A stretch of 64,000 nt of DNA from Luteimonas fraxinea. GTDB lineage: Bacteria; Pseudomonadota; Gammaproteobacteria; Xanthomonadales; Xanthomonadaceae. The stretch is from positions 2,108,001-2,172,000 of the forward strand of contig NZ_CP089507.1 of assembly GCF_021233355.1 (NCBI RefSeq), read 5' to 3'. Below, in pieces: positions 1-8,176 of the stretch (position 1 is the stretch's first letter; every line of letters begins with the position of its first letter). The position numbers and the translations under genes were made by a program. The notes under the pieces are model-generated. The model saw nothing but the letters and a program-made list of their open reading frames with translations. It was not told the origin of the DNA and did no database searches.

Positions 1-1234
1 GGTAGCTGGCGCGCGCATGGTCGGCGGACGTCGCGCAACTACCGCCGCGGAGCACCCACTGCGCATCCATGAACTTGCCGTTGTACTCGCCCAGCGTGCC
101 GGGCCATGGCCGGTAGCCGGGGTACGCGGTGTAGGCGCTGGACGTCCATTCCCAGACATCGCCGAACATCTGCTGCAGACCGGTCGATGCGTTCGCCGGC
201 GCGCTGGGATGCAACCGGCCGCTGTCGACGAAGTTGCCATCCACCGGCAACGAGACCGCCGCCTGTTCCCACTCGAATTCGGTCGGCAGACGCGCGCCTG
301 CCCAGCGGGCGAACGCGTCCGCCTCGTAATAGCTCAGATGGCATACCGGCGCTTCGGGATCGAGCGCGCGCCAGCCACCGAGCGTAAACTCCGCTTCGCA
401 GGCCTCATTCCAGTACAGCGGTCGCGTCCAGCCGCGCGCACGTACGGTATCCCAGCCTGCGCTGAGCCATGCGCCCGCGGTGCGGTAGCCGCCGTCTTCA
501 ATGAAAGCGAGGAATTCGGCATTGCTGACCGGACGGCTCGCCAGGGCATGCGCGGGCACCAGCACGCGATGGCGCGGCGACTCGTTGTCGTAGGCAAAGC
601 CGGCATCGCCGGGCCATGCGGCATGGCCCACCTTGAAGATCGACTCCTGTCGCGCGATCCAGCTGAGCGCTGCCGTGCTGCCGCCGGCATGCGGCAGATC
701 GTCGCGATAGGCGGGATGGAGCGGATTGCTGAAGAACGCATGCTTGATATCGGTCAGCAGCAATTCCTGATGCTGCTGCTCGTGCTGCAGACCGAGTTCG
801 ACGATGTCGAGCAGCCGCGTATCAAGATCACCGCCCTGTAGCCGCGCGCGCATCCGCGTCTCGATCGCGTCGCGGTAATCGGAGACCTGCGCGAGCGTCG
901 GCCGCGACAGCACGCCGCGCTGCGGTCGCGCGTGCATCGGCCCGGCGCTCTGGTAGTAGCTGTTGAACAGGTAATCCCAGGCGGGATCGAAAGGCGTGTA
1001 TGGGCCACCGTCGGCCAGCACGAAACGTTCGAAAAACCACGTGGTGTGTGCCAGATGCCATTTGCTCGGGCTGGCATCTTCCATGCTCTGCACCATGGCG
1101 TCCTCGGCGCTGATCGGTGCGGCGAGCGCCGCACTGCGACCGCGTACGGCATCGAAGCGTTGCGCGAGCCAGCGGCATCGCGCGTCGACATCGCCGACTC
1201 CGGAGGAGGGCGGAACAGGGGCATGCAGCGACAT
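1..1234 (-). CDS. egtB: Ergothioneine biosynthesis protein EgtB (3' end cut by window)
   Basis: Iron-dependent sulfoxide synthase that couples cysteine or gamma-glutamylcysteine to hercynine in ergothioneine synthesis. About 411 residues are visible, starting at ATG 1234. The N-terminal DinB-like part carries the family signature HEQQHQELLLTD (around 728-780), which supplies the iron-binding histidines, preceded by SKWHLAHTTWFFE. The C-terminal formylglycine-generating-enzyme-like domain follows (PVSNAEF, CHLSYYEADAFARWAGARLPTEFEWE, GDVWEWTSS, LRGGSCAT). The reading frame runs open to base 2, so only the last 20-30 residues are missing. egtD would be expected just outside the window. The gene is divergent from the small lipoprotein gene. 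Identification is firm; the exact start is less so. Confidence 0.93.
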   Translation of the reverse strand, partial: MSLHAPVPPSSGVGDVDARCRWLAQRFDAVRGRSAALAAPISAEDAMVQSMEDASPSKWHLAHTTWFFERFVLADGGPYTPFDPAWDYLFNSYYQSAGPMHARPQRGVLSRPTLAQVSDYRDAIETRMRARLQGGDLDTRLLDIVELGLQHEQQHQELLLTDIKHAFFSNPLHPAYRDDLPHAGGSTAALSWIARQESIFKVGHAAWPGDAGFAYDNESPRHRVLVPAHALASRPVSNAEFLAFIEDGGYRTAGAWLSAGWDTVRARGWTRPLYWNEACEAEFTLGGWRALDPEAPVCHLSYYEADAFARWAGARLPTEFEWEQAAVSLPVDGNFVDSGRLHPSAPANASTGLQQMFGDVWEWTSSAYTAYPGYRPWPGTLGEYNGKFMDAQWVLRGGSCATSADHARASY

Positions 1235-1434
1235 CGGCGAAGTTTTCGTGTCGTTGCGTGACGGTGCTGTCGTCGGCGCGCTTTCAGACACGTGCGGCGA
1301 TTCACGCGCGCGGCATGTCCTTGAACGGACGCCAGAAATCGATGCGGATAACGGAATTTCTACGGTGTAAACGACGCCGGCACTACACGCAGACGCCGAT
1401 AGTGCAGATCAACATCCACACAAGGAGTTATCCG

Positions 1435-1743
1435 ATGCGACGTATTGCGCTTCCGCTTGCAGCCGCGATGGCCTTCGCGTTCACGGCCTGCAGCAACGAT
1501 CCGCCGCCGCCGGATGTCACGCCGACGGATCCGGCCCCGATGAATGACACGGCGACCCCGCCGGTGGATCCCGCGACGGATCCGATGAATCCGCCGCCGA
1601 GCGATCCGATGTCGCCGACGCCCACCGACCCGACCATGCCACCGCCGACGGATCCGATGACGCAGCCGCCGACCGATCCGACCACCACGCCGCCGGCGAC
1701 GCCGCCGGTCGAAGGTGAGGGCACCACGACCAGCGGTAGCTGA
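1435..1743 (+). CDS. Small proline-rich lipoprotein
   Basis: A 102-residue protein of unknown function. It opens with a lipoprotein signal peptide (MRRIALPLAAAMAFAFTAC), with the lipobox Cys at residue 19 followed by Ser-Asn. The rest is almost wholly disordered and built from short Pro/Asp/Thr repeats (PTDP, PPSDP, PPTDP, PATDP), ending in a Gly/Ser tail. An AAGGAG ribosome site lies at about 1421-1426, which fixes ATG 1435; the frame stays open upstream, but without a signal peptide. An intrinsic terminator follows at 1848. A flexible periplasmic spacer or envelope tether is possible but unproven. Confidence 0.72.
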   Translation: MRRIALPLAAAMAFAFTACSNDPPPPDVTPTDPAPMNDTATPPVDPATDPMNPPPSDPMSPTPTDPTMPPPTDPMTQPPTDPTTTPPATPPVEGEGTTTSGS

Positions 1744-1847
1744 TCGACACGAGTCCATGCGAAACCTGCCGTGCCCATGAGACCGGTCTGACGTCGCTGA
1801 CGTCAGCGCCCCCCGGCGCAACTCTCTCTCTCCGACCGGTCCCAGTT

Positions 1848-1882
1848 GCCGTCCGCCCCTCCCCCGGGCGGGCGGCTTTTTC
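1848..1882 (+). terminator. Rho-independent terminator
   Basis: An 11-bp stem (GCCGTCCGCCC with GGGCGGGCGGC, one G-T wobble) around a short C-rich loop is followed by TTTTTC on the plus strand. It sits downstream of the lipoprotein gene and just before the convergent HAD phosphatase gene. Confidence 0.75.
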
Positions 1883-1929
1883 TTGTCCGGTTTCCGCCTC
1901 CCGGCATGGCATTGCGCAACGCGTGCCCG

Positions 1930-2568
1930 TTACGCAGACGCGTGCGCCGGCCATGCCGCGCCGCGATAGGTCGCCACGTGCGCGAGTGCGAGCAGCGCGT
2001 GATCTTCGTGCGTGTCGCCGTGCGCATGGACTTCGCGATAAGCGGCGAGGTCGTAGCGCTCGCGCACCCGCCGGACCTTTTCGTCAGCCACGCATTGCGC
2101 ACCGGCATAGCGACCGGTCAAATGATCACCGTCGCTATCGAGCGACGAGCAGACGAGTTCCAACCCCAGCGCTTCGCACCACGGTGCGAGATAGACATCG
2201 AAGCCACCGGACACGACGACTATGGTGTCGCCCTGCGCGCGATGCGCATCGAGACGCGCCTGCATCTCCGGCCGCACCAGCGCAGGCAACACCGTGGTCG
2301 CGAAGCGGCGGCCGGCGTCTTCGACGGCAGCGCGCGGCAGACCGCCGAATGCATAGCGCACGAGCAGCGTGCGCAGCGCGTGCACCGGCAGCAGCTTGAG
2401 CTTGTAGGCGAGCACCGGCAGCACGAACAGCAGCGTGCCGAGCTGCAGGCGCCGCGGCGGCGTGGCGAAGCGCAGGAAATCCGGCAATGTCTCGCGCGTG
2501 GTGATGGTGCCGTCGAAATCGAACAGCGCCAGCACCGGACGCGCGTCGTGCGTGTCGCGCACGCTCAT
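1930..2568 (-). CDS. HAD-IB family phosphatase (SerB-like)
   Basis: A 212-residue haloacid-dehalogenase hydrolase of subfamily IB. Motif I is DFDGTIT (residues about 17-23, nucleophile Asp), motif II is VVSGGF, the conserved Lys lies in ADEKVRRVRE, and motif III is the slightly unusual GDTHEDHALL. A hydrophobic stretch in the cap (LLFVLPVLAYKLKLL) is typical of HAD-IB proteins of unknown substrate rather than true SerB. ATG 2568 is preferred because it overlaps the upstream MAPEG stop (ATGA, 2565-2568), implying translational coupling; longer starts run into the MAPEG gene. Confidence 0.85.
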   Translation of the reverse strand: MSVRDTHDARPVLALFDFDGTITTRETLPDFLRFATPPRRLQLGTLLFVLPVLAYKLKLLPVHALRTLLVRYAFGGLPRAAVEDAGRRFATTVLPALVRPEMQARLDAHRAQGDTIVVVSGGFDVYLAPWCEALGLELVCSSLDSDGDHLTGRYAGAQCVADEKVRRVRERYDLAAYREVHAHGDTHEDHALLALAHVATYRGAAWPAHASA

Positions 2569-2960
2569 GCGATCGACAGCGCCGCCTGCGCGATCAGCGC
2601 GACCACGCAGCCGAGCGCCGCGAACCACGCGAGACTGCGCAGCCAGGCGACATCCGCGACGTAGGCGATGCCGTGCAGCAGCCGCAGCGTGACGAATGCG
2701 ATGCCCAGCATCGCGATGCGCTCGTGCGCCACGCCGGCGAGTTGCGACAGCACCACGCCTGCCGCGAACGGCGCGAAGGCCTCCAGCGCATTGAGATGCG
2801 CGTTGTAGGCGCGCCGCAGCCGCGGATGCTCCTGACGCGCGATCCAGCCCCGCGGGTCGCGGTTGTCGTAGCGCGGCACCGATGCCTTCGCGAGTGCGAC
2901 CCAGCAGTAGGGCAACAGCGCGGCGATCAGCACGCACCAGTAGGCAGTGGAGAGCGTCAT
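2565..2960 (-). CDS. MAPEG family membrane protein
   Basis: A 131-residue inner-membrane protein with four hydrophobic segments. It contains the MAPEG-type cytoplasmic loop with ARQEHPRLRRAYNAHLNALEAFAPFAAGVV, matching the E-H-P..R...A..N..E pattern of the family. Bacterial members are related to eukaryotic glutathione transferase-like membrane enzymes, but their substrates are mostly unknown. Its stop overlaps the start of the HAD phosphatase gene by 4 bp, so the two form an operon. Confidence 0.85.
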   Translation of the reverse strand: MTLSTAYWCVLIAALLPYCWVALAKASVPRYDNRDPRGWIARQEHPRLRRAYNAHLNALEAFAPFAAGVVLSQLAGVAHERIAMLGIAFVTLRLLHGIAYVADVAWLRSLAWFAALGCVVALIAQAALSIA

Positions 2961-3045
2961 CGGATGGTTCCGTGGATTGCGATTGGTGGCTTATCGCATG
3001 CACACGCAGATCGTGTCTTGCCTGAGCGCGCGAGGTGCGACGGAT

Positions 3046-3205
3046 TGAGCCCTCCCCCGCAAGGCGGGGGAGGGTTGGGAGGGGGCAAACGTGCCGATCA
3101 AGACGTGACGTCTCTCAAGAGCGGAAGCGAGCTCTTGATCTTCGCGTCTTCCTGGGGCTGACGGTTCGCCCCCACCCAACCCTCCCCCGTGGACAGGGGA
3201 GGGCC
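3046..3205. repeat. Pair of inverted GC-rich intergenic palindromes
   Basis: Two hairpin elements of the type CCCTCCCCCGcaaggCGGGGGAGGG (3048-3072) and CCCTCCCCCGtggacAGGGGAGGG (3180-3203) lie between the MAPEG and M28 genes. Their flanks are also inverted: GGGGAGGGTTGGGAGGGGGC near 3066-3085 pairs, with one mismatch, with GCCCCCACCCAACCCTCCCC near 3168-3187. They could fold into one long structure. No gene is seen here. Confidence 0.75.
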
Positions 3206-3238
3206 AAAAAAAAGCGGCGACATCACTGTCGCCGCTTT
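3206..3238 (-). terminator. Rho-independent terminator of the M28 peptidase gene
   Basis: An 11-bp perfect stem (AAAGCGGCGAC with GTCGCCGCTTT, 3211-3221 and 3228-3238) is followed on the minus strand by eight T residues. It lies 27 bp past the stop of the M28 gene. Confidence 0.85.
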
Positions 3239-3264
3239 CGTATCACGTGTTCGCTGACGACGCC

Positions 3265-4962
3265 TTACGGCGCGCCACCCGCTTCGCTGCGCATCTGGTC
3301 GCGCGCGGCCTTGAAGGGGTTGCCCTCGTACCAGTTCGGCCACTGGCCGTCGTCGGCCAGTGTGCGGCCCACGCCGTACAGCGCTTCGAGATCCTGCACC
3401 ACGCCCTCGAGGTTCCAGTCCGGGTTGTACTCGTCGCTGGGCTGGTGATAGCGCTTGGCGTAGTCGTCGGTCGCGGCCTTGCCACCGGCGGTGCCGCCAT
3501 CGACGAGATCGTTGCCGCCCTTCGCATACAGCGCCGGCACGCCGGCCTTGGCGAAGTTGAAGTGATCGGAGCGGAAGTAGAAACCGCCGGCCGTATTGCC
3601 TTCCTCCACCAGCGTGCGGTTCTGCTGGTCGGCGTAGGTCTTGAGGATGTCCTCGAGTTCCGAGTTGCCCTTGCCGGTGACCACGAAGTCACGCGACGGA
3701 CCGGCGACGCTCATCGCATCGAGGTTGATCACGCCGACCGTCTGCGCCAGGCCGATGCTCGGCTGCGCTACGTAGTACTTGCTGCCCAGCAGGCCCGATT
3801 CCTCGAGCGTCACCGCCAGGAACACCAGCGAGCGCTTCGGCTTCGGTTCGGTGGTGGCGAACTTCTCGGCGATCTCGATGATGCCGGCCACGCCGGTCGC
3901 ATTGTCGATCGCGCCGTTGTAGATCGTGTCGCCCTCACCCTCGTGCTTGCCCAGGTGATCCCAGTGCGCGAGATAGAGAATCGCCTCTTCCGGCGCCTCG
4001 GTGCCCGGCAGGATGCCGATCACGTTGCGCGAGCTCTTCTCGGCGATCGTGCTCTTGAGGTCGAAGCCGACCTTCGCGTTGAGCGGCACCGGCTTGAAGC
4101 CGCGCGTGTTGGCGGCCTTGATCTGCTCGTCGAGATCGAGACCGGCCTCGGCGAACAGCTGCTTGGCGACGTCGCCGGTGATCCAGCCCTGCGCCGGCAG
4201 GCGCGGTTCCGGATCGTCCTCGGCGCGCAGATCGAACTGCGCACCCGACCAGGAATTCTTCACCACGTCCCAGCCGTACGAGGCGCCGGGCGTGTCGTGG
4301 ATGATCAGCGCGGCCACCGCACCCTTGCGCGCGGCTTCTTCGAACTTGTACGTCCAGCGACCGTAATAGGTCATCTTCTCGCCGTCGAACAGCGTCGCGT
4401 CGTTAGCGTGGAAGCCCGGGTCGTTGACTAGCATCACGACGGTCTTGCCCTTGAGATCGAGGCCGGCGTAATCATTCCAGTTCTGCTCCGGCGCATCGAC
4501 GCCGTAGCCGACGAACACCAGTTCGCTGTCGGCGACGTTGATCTCGGGCTGGCCGGTGCGGGTGCCGATCACCATCTCGTCGCCGAACTTCAGATCGCGC
4601 GTGCCGGCGCTGTTGCTCAGGCGCAGCACGGTCGACGGATCGGCCGTGGTCTCGACCATCGGCACCGTCTGGTACCAGTCGTTGTTGTCGCCGCCGGGTT
4701 GCAGGCCGATGCGCTCGAACTGGGCCTTGATGTACTCGACCGTCTTGTCTTCGCCGGCGGTACCGGGCGCGCGTCCCTCGAACTCGTCGGACGCCAGCAC
4801 GCGCACCATTTCGCCGAAATCGCCGGCGGTGATGTCGGGCGAGAACGTATGAGCGGCCTGGGCATCGGGCGGCGTGGCCGCATCCGGCGCGGCGGTCTTG
4901 TCGCCACACGCGGCGAGCACCAGCGCAGCCGGCAGCGCCAGCAGCAGAAGGGGTTTGCGCAT
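3265..4962 (-). CDS. M28 family metallopeptidase, lipoprotein
   Basis: A 565-residue exported aminopeptidase-like enzyme. It starts with a lipoprotein signal (MRKPLLLLALPAALVLAAC) and a GGAG ribosome site precedes ATG 4962. A PA-type insert (about residues 140-270) lies before the di-zinc M28 catalytic domain. Visible ligand motifs are LAHWDHLG (His), GAIDNATG (bridging Asp), VTLEESGLLGS (catalytic Glu-Glu), INLDAMS (Asp) and RYHQPSDEY (His). It probably trims N-terminal residues from peptides at the cell surface or in the periplasm. It is monocistronic with its own terminator at 3206-3238. Family assignment is firm; substrate is unknown. Confidence 0.92.
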   Translation of the reverse strand: MRKPLLLLALPAALVLAACGDKTAAPDAATPPDAQAAHTFSPDITAGDFGEMVRVLASDEFEGRAPGTAGEDKTVEYIKAQFERIGLQPGGDNNDWYQTVPMVETTADPSTVLRLSNSAGTRDLKFGDEMVIGTRTGQPEINVADSELVFVGYGVDAPEQNWNDYAGLDLKGKTVVMLVNDPGFHANDATLFDGEKMTYYGRWTYKFEEAARKGAVAALIIHDTPGASYGWDVVKNSWSGAQFDLRAEDDPEPRLPAQGWITGDVAKQLFAEAGLDLDEQIKAANTRGFKPVPLNAKVGFDLKSTIAEKSSRNVIGILPGTEAPEEAILYLAHWDHLGKHEGEGDTIYNGAIDNATGVAGIIEIAEKFATTEPKPKRSLVFLAVTLEESGLLGSKYYVAQPSIGLAQTVGVINLDAMSVAGPSRDFVVTGKGNSELEDILKTYADQQNRTLVEEGNTAGGFYFRSDHFNFAKAGVPALYAKGGNDLVDGGTAGGKAATDDYAKRYHQPSDEYNPDWNLEGVVQDLEALYGVGRTLADDGQWPNWYEGNPFKAARDQMRSEAGGAP

Positions 4963-5034
4963 CCTGGAATCTCCGGAAAATCGTGGAGGCCGCACTATAC
5001 GTGCGTTCAGGGGGCGATGCTTTTTGAAGGCTCT

Positions 5035-5700
5035 AGCTGTTGGTTTCGAGCCCTTCTCCCTCTGGGGAGAGGGGTTGGGGTGAGGGTGCTCTTCGAGCTC
5101 CATGCCTAAAACTCAGCCCTCACCCGAAGCGCTACGCGCTTCGACCTCTCCCGGAGGGAGAGATGCTTGGATCTCTAGTTGCGTTGCAGCGCATTTCGAA
5201 CCGCCCGCTTGCTCTGTATTCAAGGCCCTCTCCCTTTGGGCTGAGGCCGCACGCTTGCGAGCCATCGGCTCGCGTATCGACGAACGCCCTCACGCCAGTG
5301 CGAGGGCCGGGGCGCGGAGCGGGGGGTTGGGGTGAGGATGCTTTTCGGGCTCCATGCGTAAAACTCAGCCCTCACCCGAAGCGCTACGCGCTTCGACCTC
5401 TCCCGGAGGGAGAGGTGCTTGGATCTCTAGTTGCGTTGCAGCGCACTTCGAACTGCCCGCTCTCTTGCTGTTGGTTTCGAGCCCCTCTCTCTGGGGTGAG
5501 GCGGCACGCTTGCGAGCCATTGGCTCGCGTGTCGACGAACGCCCTCGCACCAGTGCGAGGGCCGGGGCGCGGAGCGGGGGTTGGGGTGAGGGTGCTCTTC
5601 GAGCTCCATGCGTAAAACTCGGCCCTCACCCGAAGCGCTACGCGCTTCGACCCCGGATCACGTCCGGGGCAGGCTCTCTCCCGGAGGGAGGGGTGTCTGC
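5035..5700. repeat. Tandem array of ~253-bp multi-hairpin repeats
   Basis: The 813-bp gap between the M28 and beta-helix genes is filled by repeats. Full units begin at 5101 and 5353 (periods 252 and 254 bp), with a partial unit from 5607 and the tail of another before 5100. Each unit holds four self-complementary modules: CGAAGCGC/GCGCTTCG, CTCTCCC/GGGAGAG, GCGAGCC/GGCTCGC and GCCCTCGCA/TGCGAGGGC, and ends in GTTGGGGTGAGG. The same element recurs at 9463-9640 and in pieces near 10.1 kb. No credible gene is seen here. Confidence 0.9.
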
Positions 5701-5775
5701 TTGCTGCGATCTGCAACGCGCCGCGGCATCGATCGAGCGTGCGGAAAGTCGATAGGCGATGCGGCGGTACGCCTC

Positions 5776-6519
5776 TTACTCCTGCGGCGCCCGCGCACTG
5801 TCGTACGGCACTGCCGTCGCGCCGCTGATCGCGCCGGTCTTCGCGCTCGTGTGCACGTACAGCGTGACTTCGCGCTTGAACTCCAGCGGACCGTCGACCA
5901 CCGCATCCGGGCCGATGATCACGCGCGGGTTGCGGCGGCTGATCGTCACCGGGAACCAGTTCGACGACGGCTTGTCGATCACCAGCTTGCCGCGCACGTG
6001 CGAGCCGGTGCCGATGGTGACGTCGCCATTGACCGTTTTCACGTCGCCGGTGACCTCGGTGCCGACCATGCCGATCGCGCCGTTGACCGTCGAGACGTTG
6101 CCGTCGATGCGGCCGCCGCGGTCGACGAACACGCCGCCGCTGACGCTCTCGACGTTGCCGCCCAGCTGCGCGTCGGTGCCGACGCGGATCGCGCCGTTGA
6201 CCGTGGTCAGCGATTTGGCCTGCGCACGCGCGCCGACATTGATGCCGCCGTTGACGGTTTCCATGTCCTCGACCGCGATGCCGTCGCCGGCGCGGATGCC
6301 GCCGTTGACGGTCTCCACGTCGCGCGCCTTCACGCCGTCGCCGATGCGGATGCCGCCGTTGACCGTGCTCAGGTCGCGGTAGGTCTGGCCGGCTTCGGCC
6401 TCGACACCACCGTTGACCTTGGAAATGTCCTCCTGCGCGAACGCGGCGCCGGTGGCCAGCGCAAGAGCGGCAGCGAGCAGCAGGGGGGCGGAGCGCAAGC
6501 GCGCAGGGGCAGGGGACAT
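5776..6519 (-). CDS. Secreted beta-helix repeat protein with eight TVNGG-type repeats
   Basis: A 247-residue protein with a cleavable signal peptide ending near ATGAAFAQ. Residues about 30-190 consist of eight repeats of 18-20 residues with the core S/T-V-N-G-G/A-I/V (SKVNGGV, STVNGGI, ETVNGGI, ETVNGGI, TTVNGAI, ESVSGGV, STVNGAI, KTVNGDV). Such repeats predict a right-handed beta-helix like bactofilin or DUF4097-type proteins, here outside the cytoplasm. The C-terminal part (NWFPVTISRRNPRVIIGPDAVVDGPLEF) may cap the helix. The gene is divergent from gpmI, with 104 bp between the starts. A structural or adhesive envelope role is plausible; nothing shows an enzyme. Confidence 0.8.
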   Translation of the reverse strand: MSPAPARLRSAPLLLAAALALATGAAFAQEDISKVNGGVEAEAGQTYRDLSTVNGGIRIGDGVKARDVETVNGGIRAGDGIAVEDMETVNGGINVGARAQAKSLTTVNGAIRVGTDAQLGGNVESVSGGVFVDRGGRIDGNVSTVNGAIGMVGTEVTGDVKTVNGDVTIGTGSHVRGKLVIDKPSSNWFPVTISRRNPRVIIGPDAVVDGPLEFKREVTLYVHTSAKTGAISGATAVPYDSARAPQE

Positions 6520-6623
6520 GGCCGTGACCTCGTGAATGGATGGGCGGGCCGGAACCCGTCGACAGGTAGCTTGCCCCCGCTTCGCTACAATCGCATCTGT
6601 CTTTCGTCACTGGGTCGATCGTC

Positions 6624-8174
6624 GTGCCGCACGCCGCCAGCTCTCCCCGTCCGCGCCCCGTCGTCCTGCTGATCCTCGATGGCTGGGGGCACCGCGACGA
6701 TCCGCGCGACAACGCCCTGGCGCTCGCCGACATCCCCAACTGGCGCCGTCTGCTGGCCGAGCATCCGTCCACGCTGATCCACACCGAGGGCCGCCACGTC
6801 GGCCTGCCGGACGGGCAGATGGGCAACTCCGAAGTCGGCCACATGAACATCGGCGCCGGCCGCATCGTCTACCAGGACCTGACCCGCATCGACGCGGCGA
6901 TCGAGGACGGCAGCTTCTTCGACAACGCCGAACTGCTGGCCGCCTGCGATGCGGTGCGCGGCAACGGCGGCACGCTGCACGTCATGGGCCTGCTGTCGCC
7001 CGGCGGCGTGCACAGCCACGAAGCGCATCTGGCGGCGATGCTCGACCTCGCCGCGAAGCGCGGCGTCGCCCGCGTCGCCGTGCATGCGTTCACCGACGGC
7101 CGCGACATGCCGCCGCGTTCGGCCGAACCCAGCCTGCGCGCGCTGCAGGACCGCTGCGCCGCGCTCGGCAATGCGCACGTCGCCAGCGTGTCCGGCCGTT
7201 ACTACGCGATGGACCGCGACAATCGCTGGGAGCGCGTGCGCCTGGCCTGGGACGCGATCGTCGACGCGACGTCGCCGCACCACACGCCCGATGCGGTCGC
7301 CGCACTGCAGGCCGCGTATGCGCGCGACGAGAACGACGAATTCGTGCTGCCGACCGTCATCGACGGTGCCGCGCCGATGGCCGACGGCGACGCGGTCGTC
7401 TTCATGAACTTCCGCGCCGACCGCGCGCGTCAGCTGACGGCCGCCTTCGTCGATCCCGCATTCGCCGGATTCGAGGCACGTCGTCCCCAGCTCGCGCGTT
7501 TCGTCTGCCTGACCGAGTACGACGCGCGCCTGCCGGCGCCGCTCGCATTCGCGCCCGACAGCCTGCCGAACACGCTGGGCGAAGTGCTCGGCGCGAACGG
7601 CATGACCCAATTGCGCATCGCCGAGACCGAGAAGTACGCGCACGTGACGTTCTTCATGAGCGGCGGCCGCGAGGATCCCTATCCGGGCGAGGACCGCATC
7701 CTGGTGCCGAGCCCCAAGGTCGCGACCTACGACCTGCAGCCGGAGATGAGCGCGCCCGAAGTCTGCGCCAAGCTCGTGCAGGCCGTCCGCGACCAGCGCT
7801 TCGACGTGGTGATCTGCAACTTCGCCAATCCCGACATGGTGGGTCACACCGGCGTGCTGGCAGCGGCGATCAAGGCGGTGGAAACGGTGGACACCGCGGT
7901 CGGTGAAATCGTCGCGGCCGTGCGTGAGCAGGGTGGTGAACTGCTGGTCACCGCCGATCACGGCAACGTCGAAATGATGCGCGACCCGGAAACCGGCGAG
8001 CCGCACACCTCGCACACCGTCGGCCCGGTGGATCTGATCTACGTCGGCAGTCGTGACGTGCCGCTGCGCGGCGGCGGTGCACTGCGTGATCTCGCGCCGA
8101 CGATCCTCGATCTGATCGGCGTCGAACAACCGGCCGAAATGACCGGCCGCAGCCTGCTGCAGGCCGCCGGCTGA
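6624..8174 (+). CDS. gpmI: 2,3-bisphosphoglycerate-independent phosphoglycerate mutase
   Basis: Glycolytic/gluconeogenic enzyme of the alkaline-phosphatase superfamily that interconverts 3- and 2-phosphoglycerate using two Mn ions. The 516-residue length is standard. Visible motifs are LLILDGWG (metal Asp19), [17 protein letters not shown] with the phosphoserine nucleophile Ser69, [28 protein letters not shown] and TADHGN. The start is GTG 6624. It is followed after 2 bp by envC and then by an S41 protease gene, an arrangement common in Xanthomonadaceae. Confidence 0.97.
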   Translation: MPHAASSPRPRPVVLLILDGWGHRDDPRDNALALADIPNWRRLLAEHPSTLIHTEGRHVGLPDGQMGNSEVGHMNIGAGRIVYQDLTRIDAAIEDGSFFDNAELLAACDAVRGNGGTLHVMGLLSPGGVHSHEAHLAAMLDLAAKRGVARVAVHAFTDGRDMPPRSAEPSLRALQDRCAALGNAHVASVSGRYYAMDRDNRWERVRLAWDAIVDATSPHHTPDAVAALQAAYARDENDEFVLPTVIDGAAPMADGDAVVFMNFRADRARQLTAAFVDPAFAGFEARRPQLARFVCLTEYDARLPAPLAFAPDSLPNTLGEVLGANGMTQLRIAETEKYAHVTFFMSGGREDPYPGEDRILVPSPKVATYDLQPEMSAPEVCAKLVQAVRDQRFDVVICNFANPDMVGHTGVLAAAIKAVETVDTAVGEIVAAVREQGGELLVTADHGNVEMMRDPETGEPHTSHTVGPVDLIYVGSRDVPLRGGGALRDLAPTILDLIGVEQPAEMTGRSLLQAAG

Positions 8175-8176
8175 AC

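Noticed and set aside
5035..5700. CRISPR array
   Set aside because: The repeats are about 253 bp long with no short spacers and no cas genes.
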